Of a DNA stretch of 57,051 nt, positions 55,073 to 57,051 are shown one piece after another; positions within the stretch are counted from its first letter, which is position 1, and the number at the start of each line of letters is the position of its first letter. This DNA comes from Blattamonas nauphoetae. Taxonomy: Eukaryota; Preaxostyla; Oxymonadida. The stretch lies in assembly GCA_033064195.1 (NCBI GenBank), contig JARBJD010000410.1, positions 1 to 57,051 on the forward strand, written 5' to 3'. Made by a program: the position numbers and the translations under genes. Under the pieces are notes generated by a model, which was given only the letters and a program-made list of their open reading frames with translations, was not told where the DNA came from and did not search any database.

Positions 55073-56035
55073 TCACTTTTCTGCTCGATCGATTTCTCCC
55101 ATTCCAGAACTGTCCAACTGAGCAAATCGATAATATCCAGGCATCTCAGTTTGGTACTGATCGAGATCATCATCTGTTCTTGTTGCATAGGCTTGGCGTG
55201 TCAGCTTATTGCAAAGTGTCGATATGTCATCTGAATAGTGATTGAAGTATTCTTTTAAGAAAGTTGAGTCTTGAGTAATCATTTGGAGAAACACAGGATG
55301 AATCTGTTCCTTGAAGGCTTTCTTTTGTTTCATACTGGGATTGTAGTCCTGAACATGATCATGAAGCCATTTGTCCCACATTTGTGATGCTACTTTCGAT
55401 TGAATCGAATTGAACACCATATTGTCTATGACATGTTTCTCAAGATTTGCGGGGTTTCCTTGACTTGCACTAGTTATTCCCAATACACTTGTCATGAAGT
55501 CGCCAACAACTTTCTTCATTATTGCATATGGTTGTTGAGATCGTTTGGTCTTCATCTCTTCAAAGCTGATGTCTCGATAATTGGTTGGCAAATCGTATGT
55601 TCCATTCTTGAGGAAATTCCGATGCACCGCTTTTATTTTCCTTCCATTTTCTTGATTGAATGATGTGTATGGTTTCTGTCTTCGCATATCTGGAGTTGGA
55701 TTCATTGCATAGTAAGTCTCTTTGACTGGTCTGCTGTTGTATGGAGTTAGCATAGCACCATTGACTGCAATCAGATCTCCAGTATCATTATCGTAGACCA
55801 TCACATCAGGAACTTGTCCATATTGTTCTATTTTCGCAGTCCAATTTCGTCCTGTTCTTGTAATATACTCACGTGCTGATGGAAGACTACACAGAGCATC
55901 ATTGCGTCTGGTTTGAATATCATCGTCGGCATAGATTCGTTTCAATGCTGCTTGAGTCTCTGCTGCGTATCTCATTCTTGGTTTCTTCGCTTGTGCTTTT
56001 CTTTGTGGTTGAACGTACACTATCTTTTGTGACAT
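55073..56035 (-). CDS. Unknown protein, 320 aa (virus-like element)
   Basis: It has a basic N-terminus (QPQRKAQAKKPRMRYAAET), a short beta-like middle (VMVYDNDTGDLIAVNGA), then a mostly helical, charged C-terminal half. I do not recognise it. The basic start could bind DNA in the virion. It diverges from the ATPase gene at 56097; the 61-bp gap carries 'ttttttttattttgtatg' in sense for this gene. Confidence 0.5.
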   Translation of the reverse strand: MSQKIVYVQPQRKAQAKKPRMRYAAETQAALKRIYADDDIQTRRNDALCSLPSAREYITRTGRNWTAKIEQYGQVPDVMVYDNDTGDLIAVNGAMLTPYNSRPVKETYYAMNPTPDMRRQKPYTSFNQENGRKIKAVHRNFLKNGTYDLPTNYRDISFEEMKTKRSQQPYAIMKKVVGDFMTSVLGITSASQGNPANLEKHVIDNMVFNSIQSKVASQMWDKWLHDHVQDYNPSMKQKKAFKEQIHPVFLQMITQDSTFLKEYFNHYSDDISTLCNKLTRQAYATRTDDDLDQYQTEMPGYYRFAQLDSSGMGEIDRAEK

Positions 56036-56096
56036 TGTGTGTTTTCATACAAAATAAAAAAACCAAAAGTATATTTTAATTCGAGTTAAATCACAA

Positions 56097-56978
56097 ATGA
56101 AGAAATCGAATATGGCTCAACCAGAGGTTTCGCGGAGAGTGGAACCCTTGTCTCTAACAGCATACGTGAATGCTAAATTGAGTGAAGCATCAAATCGGAA
56201 TGTTTCTCATGAAGTGCAATCACAGATTCATCCAGACTTAAATTTCAATCGCAATAGTGTTAATGTCCTCGTTGGAAATAGAGGAAGTGGAAAGACATTC
56301 AATGCTCTTCGAGAGGTTGCCAAGCTCCAAAATGTTCAAGTCAGGAATGAACTCTTTCACCTGTTTGTCTTCGTCACTGATAAGAACATTGATCCAACCT
56401 TCGACAAGTTCAAACCAATCCTGAACGTTCCATATGTGAAAGTCAAATACGATGATGCACTTCCATTTCTGTTGGAACTCTCTGAATCAAAAGCAGCGTA
56501 TGAAGAGATCATTGACAACCAGTGGCAAGACAGAATTACTGATGAATGCCGAGATGAACTGTTCGAGTCACTTTACATTGATGATTTCTCAGTGAAGAAC
56601 CTACAAACGATTATCCTCCTTGATGACTGTCGTAGGATCCTAGGTGAACGTAGAACATCCAAAAATAGAATGACAATGATGGACTTATTATTGGAAAATC
56701 GACAACCGAAATTCACATTCTTTCTGACAATGCATGAGCTCTTCAGTTTGTCAGCTGACATGAAGTCAAACATTGATTCGATGTGGATCTTTGGAGGATT
56801 CAATAAAGAACGAATCAGTCGAGTCTATCCTCAGTTGAACTCACCAATTGACATTCGACAGTTCTGGAATGTCTATCAACGAAAACAAAAATGTGAAGCA
56901 ATCATTCTTCGATACAATACTGATGGAGTTGCACTGACTGAGATCAACAAAGATGGACTAATCAGAAGGGTCCGTTAG
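56097..56978 (+). CDS. A32-like genome-packaging ATPase (virus-like element)
   Basis: 293 aa. Walker A is GNRGSGKT at about residues 61-68, after NRNSVNVLV. Walker B is TIILLDDC at about 175, followed by the sensor-like stretch KFTFFLTMHE. This arrangement, and the KSNIDSMWIFGGFNK region, fit the FtsK/HerA-type packaging ATPases of Polintons, PLVs and NCLDVs. The N-terminus is Ser/Gln-rich. It is the only plus-strand gene beside the capsid set. The frame is open and looks complete. Confidence 0.88.
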   Translation: MKKSNMAQPEVSRRVEPLSLTAYVNAKLSEASNRNVSHEVQSQIHPDLNFNRNSVNVLVGNRGSGKTFNALREVAKLQNVQVRNELFHLFVFVTDKNIDPTFDKFKPILNVPYVKVKYDDALPFLLELSESKAAYEEIIDNQWQDRITDECRDELFESLYIDDFSVKNLQTIILLDDCRRILGERRTSKNRMTMMDLLLENRQPKFTFFLTMHELFSLSADMKSNIDSMWIFGGFNKERISRVYPQLNSPIDIRQFWNVYQRKQKCEAIILRYNTDGVALTEINKDGLIRRVR

Positions 56979-57051
56979 TTCTTGAATCAAATTCCCAATG
57001 GTCTCGTCAAGACTTCGAAGCCTCATGTTAGAGTATCAGTGAGCGTTCGAA

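Larger units (their letters stand above)
45906..57051. mobile_element. Polinton-like virus element (right copy), runs off the right edge
   Basis: At least 11 kb of a capsid-bearing Polinton-like (PLV-type) element. Left end at about 45,906, inside a receptor pseudokinase gene; the right end is outside the window. Parts, left to right: two accessory ORFs, fibre gene, small jelly-roll-like ORF, two large capsid-type genes, two pVI-like genes, two unknown genes and a packaging ATPase. Polymerase, integrase and protease are not seen here. The left accessory/fibre part has roughly one or two breaks; the capsid block and ATPase are open with none seen. The open frames suggest a young insertion. A 2.6-kb inverted relative lies at 5.86-8.77 kb. 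Confidence 0.88.

Noticed and set aside
1-57051. LTR retrotransposon or LINE
   Set aside because: No reverse transcriptase, integrase core or long direct terminal repeats seen in any frame.

Overview
The window looks like nuclear DNA of a unicellular eukaryote, most likely an oxymonad-type metamonad (Preaxostyla, Blattamonas-like). The signs are compact host genes with short GT-AG introns (36 to 165 nt in those I could place), normal use of all three stop codons, and large surface proteins with beta-helix-like and immunoglobulin-like repeats, one of them joined to a degenerate kinase domain. This lineage call comes from gene content, not from a search.

Layout: 1-1.49 kb is a G-rich 40-bp minisatellite. 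2.2-5.5 kb is a decayed pogo/Tigger-type transposase that carries a large in-frame 30-bp repeat array between its first and second catalytic aspartates. 5.85-8.77 kb is a fragment of a Polinton-like virus element, in the opposite orientation to the copy at the right end. 8.8-14.0 kb holds no convincing host gene but three foldback elements. 14.5-20.4 kb is a giant secreted surface protein, followed by a 2-kb TA-flanked MITE-like element (20.6-22.6 kb). A helical-repeat-like protein (22.6-24.7 kb) follows, with an 889-bp hairpin element just before its start. At 25.9-29.3 kb a membrane-anchored beta-helix protein is split by a second pogo-type transposon. From 29.8 to 41.8 kb is a gene-dense housekeeping stretch: a TMEM185-like membrane protein, an 1140-aa orphan, a protein kinase with a SPRY-like tail, a divergent poly(A)-binding protein and a nine-exon YAK1/DYRK kinase.

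42.9-45.9 kb is the 3' part of a receptor-like pseudokinase gene. Its upstream part is cut off at about 45.9 kb, where a Polinton-like element begins and runs off the right edge (57,051). In the window this element has two accessory ORFs also present in the left fragment, an S74-type fibre gene, a small jelly-roll-like ORF, two paralogous large capsid-type proteins, two pVI-like small proteins, two unknown ORFs and a packaging ATPase. Nearly all of these genes carry the same AT-rich motif just upstream. Its polymerase, integrase and protease, if present, lie beyond the window. The capsid block is open throughout, so the insertion looks young; the left fragment lacks the block and looks older.

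Limits: all domain calls are by eye. Intron positions were accepted only where joined exons kept frame and matched family motifs. No searches were run.
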